From positions 1,178,001 through 1,242,000 of the forward strand of contig NC_003076.8 in the NCBI RefSeq assembly GCF_000001735.4: 64,000 nt of DNA, given 5' to 3'. The DNA is from Arabidopsis thaliana (taxonomy: Eukaryota > Streptophyta > Magnoliopsida > Brassicales > Brassicaceae). The notes beneath the pieces are model-generated. The model ran no database searches. It saw only the letters and a list, made by a program, of their open reading frames with translations, and had not been told where the DNA came from. A program made the translations under genes and the position numbers. Shown here in pieces: positions 24,654-36,310 of this stretch (the first letter of the stretch is position 1; each line of letters opens with the position of its first letter).

Positions 24654-25355
24654 AAGGGAAATCCTGAATTGACTTGTATAGTAAAACTCTCATTATCTCT
24701 ATCTATGTCTCAACTCTAAACTCTAGTTGAAAGCCATGAGGTAAGTCTTTCTTTAGTCTCTAGACTTTCTTTTGTTTTGGACCCTCATGGTTCGGTTTGT
24801 TTTTGTCGTGACTAAGGCTGATCAAGGAAGGATCGACTTTTTTGTAGCTGTTTATAACCTTTTGGCATTATCTCAGTTTTACTATCTTCACCACATTTCT
24901 ATCTTTGATTAACGCTTACTACCAGTGAACGCAATTAGAACACCGTTTGCACTACTTAAAATTATATGGACAAAGTCAAACTGAAACAGCATTATTGTTG
25001 TGCATAACTACATTGATAATTAAAACATGACAAAATACAGTAAAGGAAGCTGAGCTTCTTGAAGTTTACTTGTTACCTAACCTAAGTTGGTCATCACTCC
25101 CATCATACTCTGTTCCCATTTCTTAAATAACTATTTTATATATCTCCCCTTTAAATCCAAACAATACGAAGATGCCTCCAGCCAATTGATATGCTCCAAT
25201 TTGGGACCAAAATAGTTTAGGCATCAAACAAGATTTATAATATCTTATACATTTCCCATATTTTTACAACTTGCAAGTGCTGTGTACCTATATATCTGTA
25301 TATTCGTTTTTTTGTCTTTTCATTTTTTTTTTGTAACTATGAACCAATAATGAAA
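24654..25355. other. Convergent 3' region, KTF1 and pectate lyase
   Basis: Seven hundred bases between the KTF1 stop (+) and the pectate lyase stop (-). The left part is the KTF1 3' UTR. No coding or structural signal seen. Confidence 0.6.
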
Positions 25356-28300
25356 CTATGATCTCGTATGGTGTGGAATATACCAATATAAAATGATAAT
25401 CAATAGAATCGACCAGACCTGTCCCGGCCTTAGAGCCACCGCACCGCTATTGTTACCGAATATCAATGTGAAAAGCCCATCATCACTGTCACTGCCGCTG
25501 CCACCGCCGGCAGGTCCACTTTTACTGTAACCGCGCGTGATGGTCCCACCACCGTTCGTAATTCCGGGAAAGCTTCCTCCTTGGCCGTTTCTCCCACTAT
25601 ACCACCAAACCGTATTATCAACAACTATAATCATATCATAATAATAATAGTGTTTTGTCAAAACATACTAAAAGTGACATGAGTCTTTGATCAAATGGGC
25701 GAATCAATGTAAAAGTTCAAAAAGTGGAAGTAAAGACGAAAACAAGTTGCTCCATCACATGCATCCTTATAACATATAAGAACTTTGAAAATAGTTTCTG
25801 TTAAAGGCTTTGAGTAAAATAACTTTGATATTAACAAGCACAAATTAGTTTCCTAAGCCGCCTTGGTAAAATATCGAACTCTTGATTTTTGAAAACAAGA
25901 TGGCTAAAGAGGGTCAAATTAATGTTAAATTCTAACAAATTACTATTTGGTAGAATTAATGCAACACCAAGTAGGTTACGGAGACGCATACATGCACACA
26001 CATATATATGACTGTTTATTCCACATATAAGTAGATCGAATCTACAAAATATGTAGTCTTCGCAAAGGTCCCACTAGGTATAGTTTTTTTGCTGGAAAGC
26101 AGATGATTCACAGTAGGGGAATACTTTTTAGAGAAAATATTTTTATTGGTCTGTTTTTTTCTTAGTCAAACCTAAATGTGTCTTCACACCTTAAATATGT
26201 GAATAACTGTTGCACAAGGAAATTAATATTTTCTTTTGAGAAAACTGTTATTTGTGGGGTTTTTGAGATATACCAACTTGCTAAAGAATGCTAAACCCTA
26301 AATTGGTGAAGAACTTGCTAATAAGGACATGAATCTTTTTATTTTCTAATTGTAGTTTCGTTGTTGGGATTTAAAGATATTCCATATCGTCCAACAAAGA
26401 AAACCACTAAACCCTAATTTTGTGAAGAAATGGTAATAAAGGAATGAATATCTTTTATTAGCTTTCATATTTATTTGCATGTAGAGAGGAAATACGATAA
26501 AGCATGCATCAAGAAAAGCATATATACACTATAGAAAGGCTTTTGGGGTTTTTCAACTTTTACAAGTTTAGATCTCCGATCCACACGCTTCGCACGTGGG
26601 ATAAAAGCTTTTTTCTGAACATGAAAATAAAATAAAAGAGAAAGGCTTTATGCATGTTCATGTTAACGTCATGGCTTTCTTTGTTGCCATTTCGTAATTA
26701 TCTTACCACTTTGGTGTGCAACTCACTAAATATCCGAAACATCAAAGACATGCATGTACAATATCATGTTTCTATTTCTTGAAAATTTGAAAAGAAATGT
26801 ATTACCCTTTACGTCCGAAATTATAATTTTGGAAAAATACAAAATTTCTTTCAAAATAGTTATTATCTATTTGTAAATTAAAAAGATGAATATATTAAGT
26901 GAAGAAACCTAATCTTCAAATTTTGAAAAAAGTCAGTTAGGTAAAGCAATATTAAATAAATATCACAATAGACAAACCCAAATTATTTTAGGATTAGCAA
27001 TCGTTTTTATAAATTCATTACTAAAAATAGCACCAACGTTTTGAAATTCTCACAAAATAATGAAATAACTAGGAAATATACGTTTCTAAAGAAAAAAATG
27101 TTGAATGTTATATAGTCTAGAATATAGTGTTAGAAATAATTAAAAGAATCGAATAAAAGTATAGAGGCAAAAATAAACGTAATAAAGTAGATGCTAGTTT
27201 GGGTGGAGGAAGCAATTGAATAGATGATTTGATAATAATACCTTGGATCGCCGAAAACGCCGGCATTGACCGTGAGCTGGTCAATGATCGCGGCGGCTTT
27301 AGGCTGAACACTGGTGGCTCTGGCATACGCTGGGCTCACTCCGTCACCTGACGGCACGAAAAAAGCTCCGTTAACCATAACGTCACCTTCCGTTCTCCAG
27401 TTCCATCCCGACCAATGTTTCTCGTTTGAGTCCACGCGCTTCGTTACCTTTACAAAACAACACAGTAACGTGAGAACCACGCGACACCAAAGCGTCAAAG
27501 TCAAAGACACACTACAATGTTTCTCGTCTCATTTAATTTGATTTGGAGGATGTGACTGTGTTAAGTGTCAACGTCGTAGACGACAAATATTGTAACCGGC
27601 ATATAAGACTTAGCCGGCGCGAGGGATTAACGCGCAAGTGGACCAATATTGCATGACACGTCAGAAAGAGCACACCGATCCCACAAATACTTATCCTGTT
27701 TTTAAGAGAGCTTTAAACTTTCCCATTAAAAGTTCTACCAAATTTGAGAAAAATTTGAATTCAAGAACTTGTTTTCTTTGAAGTAGTAAACATTCAAAAA
27801 CATTATGTGTAAAATGCTTGGTTATGTAAGTTTTTTGTGAAATCGATTTGATACATAATAGACGGGTAAGTAGAATTTATACCTCTTTGGCATTGGGATC
27901 AATAGGTGCGGTGTAACGGTTACCCTGACTATTAATTGTAGGGCTAGCACTTCCGCCGATTGCATACATTTCCCATGCCGTGAAGTCGTTGTTCACCACG
28001 TGGATATAACCGTGCCTACACCGCGGCATCCTCTGAACAAGCCCTTCTCCGAAATGGTTGAATGCAATTGTTACTTGCATCCCCTTATCAGCCGTGTACC
28101 TTTTTAATACAATACCATGACCATAAGCCATTAAATTTGGGTTAAATTGATAAATCCAAAAGTTTAACTCTTTAATTGGAAGATTAGTAAATAAGGGGCT
28201 TTTTGGGAAATAAGTGGACATAATTACCGGTCGTCGTGACCTAGGAGCATAACCTCGTCGTGATGAGAGAAATAGTTGTTGGAGATTGTGACGGCGGTGG

Positions 28301-29352
28301 AAGCGAGGATGACGTCGATGAGTCCGTCCGCACAGTAACCGAGAGAACAGTGATCGACCCAAATGTGATGAGAAGCTGATACTGAGATTCCGTCTCCGTC
28401 GGAGACTCCTCGAAATCCAACATGTGTAGGCGACGAAGCGACCAAAGTGTTGCCGGAGGGTTTACAGTGGTGAATGTGAACGTTGTGGATGATGACGTGG
28501 CTAACCTGCTGAATCGTGAGGCAACCATGGCCGGTGATTTGGATATTCGTGCCTCTTCCATCGATTGTCTTGTAGCTTCCGATGATGAGCTCGTGTTTGA
28601 GTTTGATTCCCATGTCGCTGGAGAAGATGATCCATAGTGGTTCTGGCTGAATCACGGCGTGTCGAAGAGTTCCGGGAATTGGATTCGCTGCGTCGTTGTC
28701 GGAGGAATCGGTGACGAGGTAAAACTGACCGCCTTTTCCTCCGAGTGTTCCTTGTCCGAAACCAATTGAGCAATCGGCGAGTCTTTGGCGGTTTGCCGAC
28801 CAGTTTGGGTCGCAGCGCCAACAATCGTCGATTGGGTTTCCGGTGATGCAAGAAGGTATTGGTGACGACGCCGTGGTGCCGTCGTCTTGTTGGTAAGTGA
28901 GAAGTTGTCTTCTTGAGAGAGAATCGTTGAGTTTTCTACATTAAGAAACAGAGCATGTTAAAATGTTAGTTGGGAAAGAAACAGAGAAGATTGCTCTGTT
29001 TCTGATATTGTCATTATCATTATAAGAATAACAGAGGTTTTAAAGATTCAAACTTTTTTGAAATTTTAGTTGGATTACTTGAGAATGAGAAAGACCCACA
29101 AGATAAAGCATGAAAATGAATCAAACCCTTAAATGAAATCAAATAAAATGTAAGAGAAAAGTTATACCTTTGAACATTAAGAACAACATGTTCAGGGAAT
29201 GGGTGTTGGTGTGGGAGAGAAAGATTGAAGATAGATGCTGAGGTTGATGATGCTCTTCCATGGTGAGAGAGAGAAACCAAGAGGCAAAACCAGATAATGC
29301 AAATGCACGTTGGTTTTTGAAGATTATGGATCCTCCTCTCATGAGCCACCAT
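25356..29352 (-). CDS. Pectate lyase, polysaccharide lyase family 1, with C-terminal hydrophobic tail
   Basis: Secreted enzyme that cleaves de-esterified pectin by beta-elimination in the cell wall. Minus-strand exons: 29168-29352, 28228-28935, 27883-28099, 27242-27447 and 25356-25596, giving 518 residues. The N-terminus has a signal peptide ([19 protein letters not shown]). The N-terminal cysteine-rich block [17 protein letters not shown] is typical of plant pectate lyases. The catalytic core shows [20 protein letters not shown], the invariant WVDHCSL, and [12 protein letters not shown] with calcium-binding Asp residues. After the beta-helix comes a Ser/Gly/Asp linker, then [20 protein letters not shown] and a short end, which looks like a GPI-anchor signal. 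Introns 3 (1.6 kb) and 4 (435 bp) are very unequal; the 1.6-kb one separates the last exon with the tail. At5g04310 by order. Confidence 0.92.
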
Positions 29353-31612
29353 TATATCTCCTATTATATCTTATGAAAAGACCAGCAGAATTAGAAACTC
29401 AAGTTCCTTAAATATGGGTTTATGGGGAATTGTGCAAATTGGGTTATATAATAAACTAGGGCCAAAAGAATTTTATTTGTGTGTTTGCCTTCCTACATAG
29501 TATCTCTCTCTAATCTCTCTAGTTTGTTTCAAGTGGAAGAAAAGAAAATTAGAGAGAAAGAGAGAGTGTGTGAAAGGGGTCAGAGAATCCTTAAAGTGCT
29601 TAATCAAAACTATTTCTCCCACCTTTCTCCAATCTGATTCTTACTTTTGTAAGAGTGACTCAGTTTACTTGAATTACCCAATCATCCACGTATGACGTAT
29701 CCCTCTCTCTAAAACAACTTTTCTATGGATTTAGCAGCCTTTTTATATGTCACTGATCACGGGATAAATCAATAATGTAGTTTGCGTTATAAACATGCAT
29801 ATAAAACTTAGACCAAAAAAACATGCATATAAAACAATACTTACCTTGACGAAAATACTCGATGCAGCGCAAGAATTCTCTTAGTTTTTGAAAGATTTAT
29901 TGATGTAGCGTCATCTTTATCACTTCTTGTGCAAGACATAAGCTTTATTTCTTCTTTTGTTTCTTGTTTAAGTTTGCCTTTTCCAATTTGATTTCCTTTT
30001 CTTTGTTGAACTTTACTTTTCAATTAGGGTTTTGTTAAGGCTAAAGTCGGCTGTGACTTAGTTATATAAAGATATGTAATGTCTCTTTAGAGACTTGGTT
30101 TATGATTGAATAAAAGAAGAGCTTTCTTCAACATTGAAGTCTTCGAGTTCTTGATCCATTGATCCTTGAACCTCAACTATAACTGTTTTGAAATTTCTGT
30201 TTAAGTAAATGGTGATGAAAAGAAAAAGAACAATAATCAATAGAATTTTGACCTAGAGATAACAATTTGACCTAACCCATAATGGTCTTCACTTATCTTT
30301 GTCTATTAATCGAGTGTTTTAGTTGCAGTTATTTTTCATCAAATGTATCTTCACTAAAGAAATCGAATCAATGAAACTCTTGTGAATAGTTTTGAATTTC
30401 GACAAACCAGTAATATGTTTGCTAATTTAATCAGCCTAATTATAATTTGACAAAGTGGCGCCCCCAACAACCTATCCGTATACAATAGTTTATTGCAATT
30501 GCAGTTGTAGGCTTGTGGTATTCGTTTGTTATGGAGAATGTATTCAAAGAAAAAAACAAAATGTTGAAATTGTGAAGAAGAAAAAAAAAAAAAACCGAGG
30601 AAAAGTGATAGAATATAAGAAAGAATTACAAAGGAAATAATGTATCATCAATTCAATAAAATCGGCTATATTTATATAAGTGATCGGTACAACTTGACAA
30701 AGATTTTTTGTCAGATTCTACTAGGCCAAGTTGGCATTGTTAATGAGTTTTAATTATCACGGTTTTAGGCAACATAATATTAAATTTTAATAAATTATGT
30801 AATAGTTACAATTTATAATCATAGTTGTTTAGAAGAATACCTTTGACGTGAAACTACAACTACATGTGAGCAGAGCTATAAACCTAAATGTTTCTGATTC
30901 CAACCGAATTTTAAGATTTTGATCCAAAAACTACAACCGAATTTTAAGTTTTTCATCCGAAAACTGATTACAGTAGTTATTATTGCACATAGCCACATTT
31001 GTTTTTTAATGAAGGTTTTAACTTTTAACTATTTAAATTGCAGAAAAAGAGAAATTGTTTTTACAAATGCCCATTATGAGTTATGACCAATTTATTTCGA
31101 GCCCAATTAAAGCAGCTCAAAAGCCCAACTAGAAGGAAATTGAATTTTCTAATCAGATGTGAACCGGGTTTTAAAGCTGATGAAACCAGACCAGGTGAAT
31201 TTTTTTGTAAATTTGTTGACTTGGTTTGCCGCCGATCCAACCGTATCTTTCCGTCTTCTTCGATAGAGTGAGAATCTAGGGTTTGGGAGATGAGCAGTCG
31301 ATTCCGTTGGATCCCCAGCACCACATCTGTATGAAATTAAAGGCTGTGAGTCTATCTGAAAGCTTGATTTCATTGGCTTCGATTTGCTTGAAGAGATAAT
31401 CGAAGAGATTCCGGTGACGACGGTGATACATTGTTGACTTCCATTTTCTTCCGAATTTTGAAAGGTTCTGAAGCTAGGAGAGAGTACGATTCTCACTATC
31501 GTGTTTACTGGTAAGTTAATTCATTGTCCAAATTGTTTAGCTTTTACTGGAATCGAAAGTATGAGTGAGGCTTGATTCATGTTTCCCCAATTTCAGAGTC
31601 CCCAATCAAAGG
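29353..31612. other. Divergent intergenic region between pectate lyase and SGO2
   Basis: Contains the pectate lyase promoter (minus strand), an LTR-like remnant near 29.85-30.19 kb (listed separately), and the SGO2 leader. The SGO2 5' UTR probably begins near 31230-31290, with TTTCCGTCTTCTTCG and CTAGGGTTTGGG. A 5'-UTR intron with donor ACTG|GTAAG at 31510 is likely. Confidence 0.55.
29850..30190 (+). mobile_element. LTR-like remnant (solo LTR or fragment)
   Basis: The + strand reads AGGGTTTTGTTAAGGC, then a TATATAAAG box, TGTAATGTCTCTTT, TTGAATAAAAGAAGAG and a short pyrimidine-rich end. This order (TATA, short leader, AATAAA signal, U5-like end) is typical of plant Copia LTRs. I could not find matching ends or a second copy, so boundaries are approximate. 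It could also be a chance promoter and terminator pair. Confidence 0.35.
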
Positions 31613-34376
31613 ATGGTGCTAACTGAAATGAGCCTTGACTACTCTAATAGGGTTTTAGGTTCCCAAAAGGTGAACAATATTCATACATGAACCAACAAAT
31701 CTTTCCCATTCCCTGCCGCTGTTGCTAATCGATAGCAACTTGCAGGATAATGTAAAACAAATGGATAAAGAAGAGACGCAGCAGAAGGAAAATATGCTAT
31801 TCTCTTCCCAGGAATATGCTGCAAAGCTTCAAAAGGCATTTCCTCTTCACTTTAATCTTGTTGAATCCTGGCATATAATTTTTTTTTTCTGATTTGGTTG
31901 CTGTATTGATTTGATTTTGCAGGAAAACATGACACTGATGAAAGCTCTAGCACACCGAAAGTATGTGTCTTGTTTTCGTTAGAATATGTTGGCTTTTGAG
32001 TTTCATGAACGTTTTCTTTGTTGGTAATCTTTGTTTTGTGTGCTTATTTTGTGAATACAGTAAACTCGTCGAGTTGAGCGGTATTGAGATTCAGAAACTG
32101 AGGATTAACTTACGGAGTGTGCAGGAAAAGAATTTGCAGCTTGCTCAGGCAAACAGTCAGATGTTAGCGGTGTGTCCCATCCTTCTATGTTTTGATTTTG
32201 TGATGATTGCGAGATTATTTGAAACTATATGATTAAAGTATGGCTTCATTGTCCTTTTTTCATGTTTTTCCTGCCAGGAACTCAATACAAATAGAGACAG
32301 AGTAAGCTTTTCTAGAACTGAATTCTCTCAAACTGATGCTTTTCTTGATTCATTATATTACAAGTTCTTCAATCAATTGACATTGTATGTGATTTTTTTT
32401 TCAGCTCAAGGATCTCCAGCATGAACTTGGCTGCAAGAATGCTTTACTTAAAGTCAAGAAACATCTTGAGGTAAGTTATTCCGTTGGCCTACATATTTTC
32501 CATTGACTATAGTTACCAACGAAAAAGTTTAAAACTAGAGATTTGTTATTGTCCAGGAGCAAGTACTTCCACGTACACATCATGAATCGAAAGACAAGGT
32601 GTTTACTTGGATTATCCTTGGTGACATTCTCAGAATAAAAAATTATCACCTTTTCTACATTGTTTTCATACTATTTGGCTTTGTTGTTGACTTGAAGGTT
32701 TCAGCAAGCGCTTCTGATGGGGATTGCAAATCCTTTCAGGTGCATGACATAAAACATAAAGATACCAAGAGAAAGCGAACAACAAGGATAAAATGTAAAC
32801 TGTTTTGCCTAATTTCATTGTTGATCCTAAATGCTTCGCATCCTTACTCTATATTGTTTCATCTTCAGCTTCAGTAAGTGCCGACGTCAAGCCAATACCT
32901 GTGAATGATTCTAACAGTAAAGCTAACCGTAAAAGGTCCTAATCTGCTTTATGTTTTATCCATGTTTTCTGTGAAAGATTTTGGCAGTCATGTAAACCTG
33001 AATTGTTATTGTTTTTTTTTGTAGAAGAGTTTCTGGAGTAATAGATACTACTGGTATTCCCGAAGAGATCTGTCAGACTGAAGATGACATTGATAAGGGG
33101 GTTGTCTCTCGAGGGGTAAACCAAGATATTGACAATGTTGTCAACAAGAAGTTTGTTCCTGATGCAGCAAACCCGGTAAAAGAGAGTGTGCATCGCAAGA
33201 GGTTCTTATTCAGTCCAAGAATTACAGTTTACATCAATGTCTACACAAAAGCAGTGGGAATATAAGTATATCTGATTTGTACTTTTTATCTTTTCTTGTT
33301 CTTGGTTGTTTCGTTGTAGGCAATGTACACGAAGGCAATCTACCAGATTTGATGTTCAAGAAACTAAACAAACGGAAAAGTTGCTTGAGATGGATGGTGC
33401 CAAAGAAAGTAAAGAAACCGCAAGGTTATTAGTTTTTTTTTTTTTTCCTCTTTCCACTTTAATTACTGACTGCAAACTCTGAATTGACAATAGCGTATTG
33501 TGATGACACTTTCTCCGTTTCGAGCAGCTTCTCTTTGAGAAGACGGTCTGCTCGGTTAAGGCACGAAGAAGCTGAACCATGTAAAAGCTTACATGAGGGA
33601 GACGAAGTCAGGGAGACAATCAAGAGGAGAAGGTTTGTAAGAGGCCTGAATTACTTCATATTTACAAGTAGTATCCTTTTAACAGATGTTACTAAAAATG
33701 CGTTAGAGGTCACTAATTTCCTGTATAACTTGTGCAGAGTCTCTTTAAGACTGTCTGCAAGGTTTGATATACAAGAACCGCATGTGACTGAAACCTCGAA
33801 TGCTGACGATGCAAGGTTTGTTGAAACAAAAATTAAAAAATTTCTCCATCCCGTCGACAGATAACACAGAAATTGAGTTTAGCTAATGCCACTTGTGATT
33901 TCCCTCCTGGATAATATCTTCAGAAGCATAGTAATCGAAGAATCTGCTGGATCAAGATCGGAATCTGTAGAACCATCCGAAAGCAGGCATGAAACAAAAG
34001 AGATAACCCGGAAACGCAGGTTTGTTAGTGACAGTGAATTTCCTGCATTTCCGCTGATGAATATCAACTCTTAGTTATGTAATGTGACTGTTATCTCTGT
34101 GGTGTACTTGCCAGTTTCTCAACGAGAAGACAATCAACAAAGGGTAAATCTCAAACCGATGAAGCCATTAAAGAAATAGCGACAGACCCATCTTTGGTCA
34201 ACACCATAGTTCAAGAGTGTGATCAGGAAACAGAATCAAAGGATAAGCCTAAAGCTGATGAAAACGAAGGGATGACAAGAAGATCATCTGTGGGAAGACC
34301 ATCGAGACATGCCGCAGAGAAAGTCCAATCATACAGAGAAGTCTCACTTAGAGTAAAGATGCGACGAAAATGCTAA
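31613..34376 (+). CDS. SGO2: Shugoshin SGO2
   Basis: Shugoshin protects centromeric cohesin in meiosis together with PP2A. Fifteen exons: 31613-31669, 31746-31835, 31923-31960, 32061-32169, 32278-32301, 32405-32470, 32557-32598, 32698-32794, 32869-32935, 33025-33201, 33320-33424, 33528-33632, 33738-33815, 33924-34019 and 34115-34376. They join in frame to 470 residues. An N-terminal coiled coil runs from about residue 38 to 130 (ENMTLMKALAHRNKLVELSG and LQHELGCKNALLKVK), which is the dimer/PP2A-binding region of the family. The middle is basic and repetitive. The C-terminus carries the shugoshin motif GRPSRHAAEKVQSYREVSLR, the histone/nucleosome-binding part, followed by KMRRKC. Exon 5 is 24 nt. 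The intron after exon 2 has a GC donor (AAAAG|GCATTT). At5g04320 by order. Confidence 0.93.
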
Positions 34377-34694
34377 ATCTCCAGCATTGTCTTGTGCTTT
34401 TGTATTCTTAATCTGCAAAATTGTTATTCAAAAGCTTACTTCATGCTCTTGTATGGCTTTTGCCTTCTATATCTACGCCTCTGTATTTTGTCGTTACTTT
34501 ATTATGCTAATTTTTCTTGAATACATTAATTAAAATTAAGTCGTTTAATGTGGTATTGTTTTGATTTGTTTGTTTAGATTATATATTCACACAAATAACA
34601 ACGTACAATAGGAATTTTCTCAATTTAAGGTTCTATAACACATTACAAGTTATTACTCCGATTCCGAAAACTCTTGTTTTCAAAGGTGGAGGCT
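34377..34694. other. Convergent 3' region, SGO2 and CYP84A4
   Basis: Short AT-rich spacer holding both 3' UTRs. Nothing else seen. Confidence 0.6.
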
Positions 34695-36310
34695 TCACGA
34701 GACGACGATGGGGCAGAGGAGGCGCGTGGTCGGCACCGCCACCAAAGGAATTGCCTTAGGAACGGTGAGACCCGGTCCTTCAACGGTGTCGACGTCACCG
34801 GGATTCATACCGTCCGGTAAACTCCACGTGAAGCAGTGTAGAAGATGAGCCACCGCAAGCTCAAATGCGTACAACCCGAGTTGCATACCCGGGCACGATC
34901 TCCGACCCGACCCGAATGGAACAAATTCGAAATTATTCCCCTTCAGATCCGGAGCAATCGGGTTTAAAAACCTACCCGGGTTAAAACTTTCCGGGTCGGA
35001 CCAAGAATTCGGGTCACGCCCTAGAGCGTAGGTATTGACCATCACACGCGAACCCTTGGGGATGAAGTAACCGGAAATCTCAGTGTCCTTCACCGTCTCG
35101 TGGAGGAGGAGAGGGAAAGGCGGGTGGAGCCGGAGGGTCTCCTTGAGGATACACTTGAGGAAAGTGAGCTTCTCGAGGTGCGTGTCCTCCACGCGCCATC
35201 TGTCAAGCCCGACCACACTCGTTAGCTCGTCCTGGACCCGTTTCATGTTCTCGGGGCTCCGGAGTATCTCGGTTAGCACCCATTCGATTGCTAATGCCAC
35301 CGTCTCCGTTCCTCCGAACATCACATCCTTTAGAAAATAAAAAAGTTTTTATTTTTTTTGGTGGTCATATAATCTCACTTATGAAAAATATAATGTTTAA
35401 ATACCATGATGATGCCTTTTATGTTATCGAGATTAATTTTGGTGACTGAGTTGTTGACTTTGACTTCTTCTTCGTAGAACGCAAGTAATTGATCTACCAT
35501 ATCAGTCTCTTCGTCAACGTTATCATGTTCTCTCTTCTTCTTGTGCAAGTGATCATCGATGACGGACTCAATGAAACCGTCTAGAGATTTTCGGGCTTTC
35601 TCAACTCGCCCGTTTATCCCTTGCGGGTCAATCCAACTGAGCCACGACGGGACATAATCCGCTACGTTAAACTCACCAAAGAGCTTAGAGAACTCTTGAA
35701 TGATCTCAAGGAACTCGTCCAAACGGCTTTCATCAGATGTGGATGAGGAGGAACCGAAAGCTGCTCGGAACGTTATGTCTCTTGATAGGGAAAATGCTAG
35801 TTTACATATGTTTAGTGGTTTTCCGACGTTGGAAGCCACTAAACGGACCGATTTGTGGACCTCTTCATCAACAGAGACCCACGACTCGGCCCGTTTACGG
35901 CTAAAGAGCATCATGACGTAGAGTTTTCTCATCCGACGCCAAAACGGGCCGTAATTGCAGAATGCAAGATCGGATCCTCCGTAGGTCAAGTATCGGATTG
36001 CGATTGTGGTGGGACGGTTTGAGAAAACGTGGTCTTGGACTTGGAGGACTTGACGCGCAATGTCCGGAGAAGAAACGACGAAAATGTGGGAAAATCCGAG
36101 GCGGAGATGGAGCAACCCACCGTATATACGGCTGAGCTTGGCCAGACCCCGGTGGTTAAACTGGTTCATCATGAGAATATTTCCAATGACGGGTAAGCCT
36201 TTGGGGCCAGGAGGGTAGGGTTTCAGAAGCATCTGCCGCCGTAAAAGGAGGTGGGGGAAGAGAAAAAGAAGAAGAGGGACAAGAACGATGAGAGTCATTA
36301 GAGTAAGCAT
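34695..36310 (-). CDS. CYP84A4: Cytochrome P450 CYP84A4
   Basis: P450 of the CYP84 family, paralogue of ferulate 5-hydroxylase (CYP84A1). CYP84A4 is known to hydroxylate p-coumaraldehyde to caffealdehyde in the alpha-pyrone (arabidopyrone) pathway. Minus-strand exons are 35405-36310 and 34695-35327, giving 512 residues with one intron. An N-terminal membrane anchor (TLIVLVPLLLFLFPHLLL) is followed by the proline hinge PYPPGPKGLPVIGN. The I-helix oxygen-binding motif is GGTETVALAIEW, the K-helix is KETLRLHPP, and the haem-binding loop is PFGSGRRSCPGMQLG with the cysteine ligand. The intron lies just before the I-helix (IIM|DVMFGG). It acts on the ER membrane. At5g04330 by order. Confidence 0.94.

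Noticed and set aside
28224-28655. Overlapping minus-strand and plus-strand ORFs within the pectate lyase exon 2
   Set aside because: Only the frame with [11 protein letters not shown] and WVDHCSL matches the PL1 family.
30455-30640. 61-aa plus-strand ORF between pectate lyase and SGO2
   Set aside because: Ends in a poly-lysine run from an A-rich tract; no domain or promoter.
35083-35340. Plus-strand ORF opposite CYP84A4
   Set aside because: Antisense shadow of a GC-richer P450 exon.
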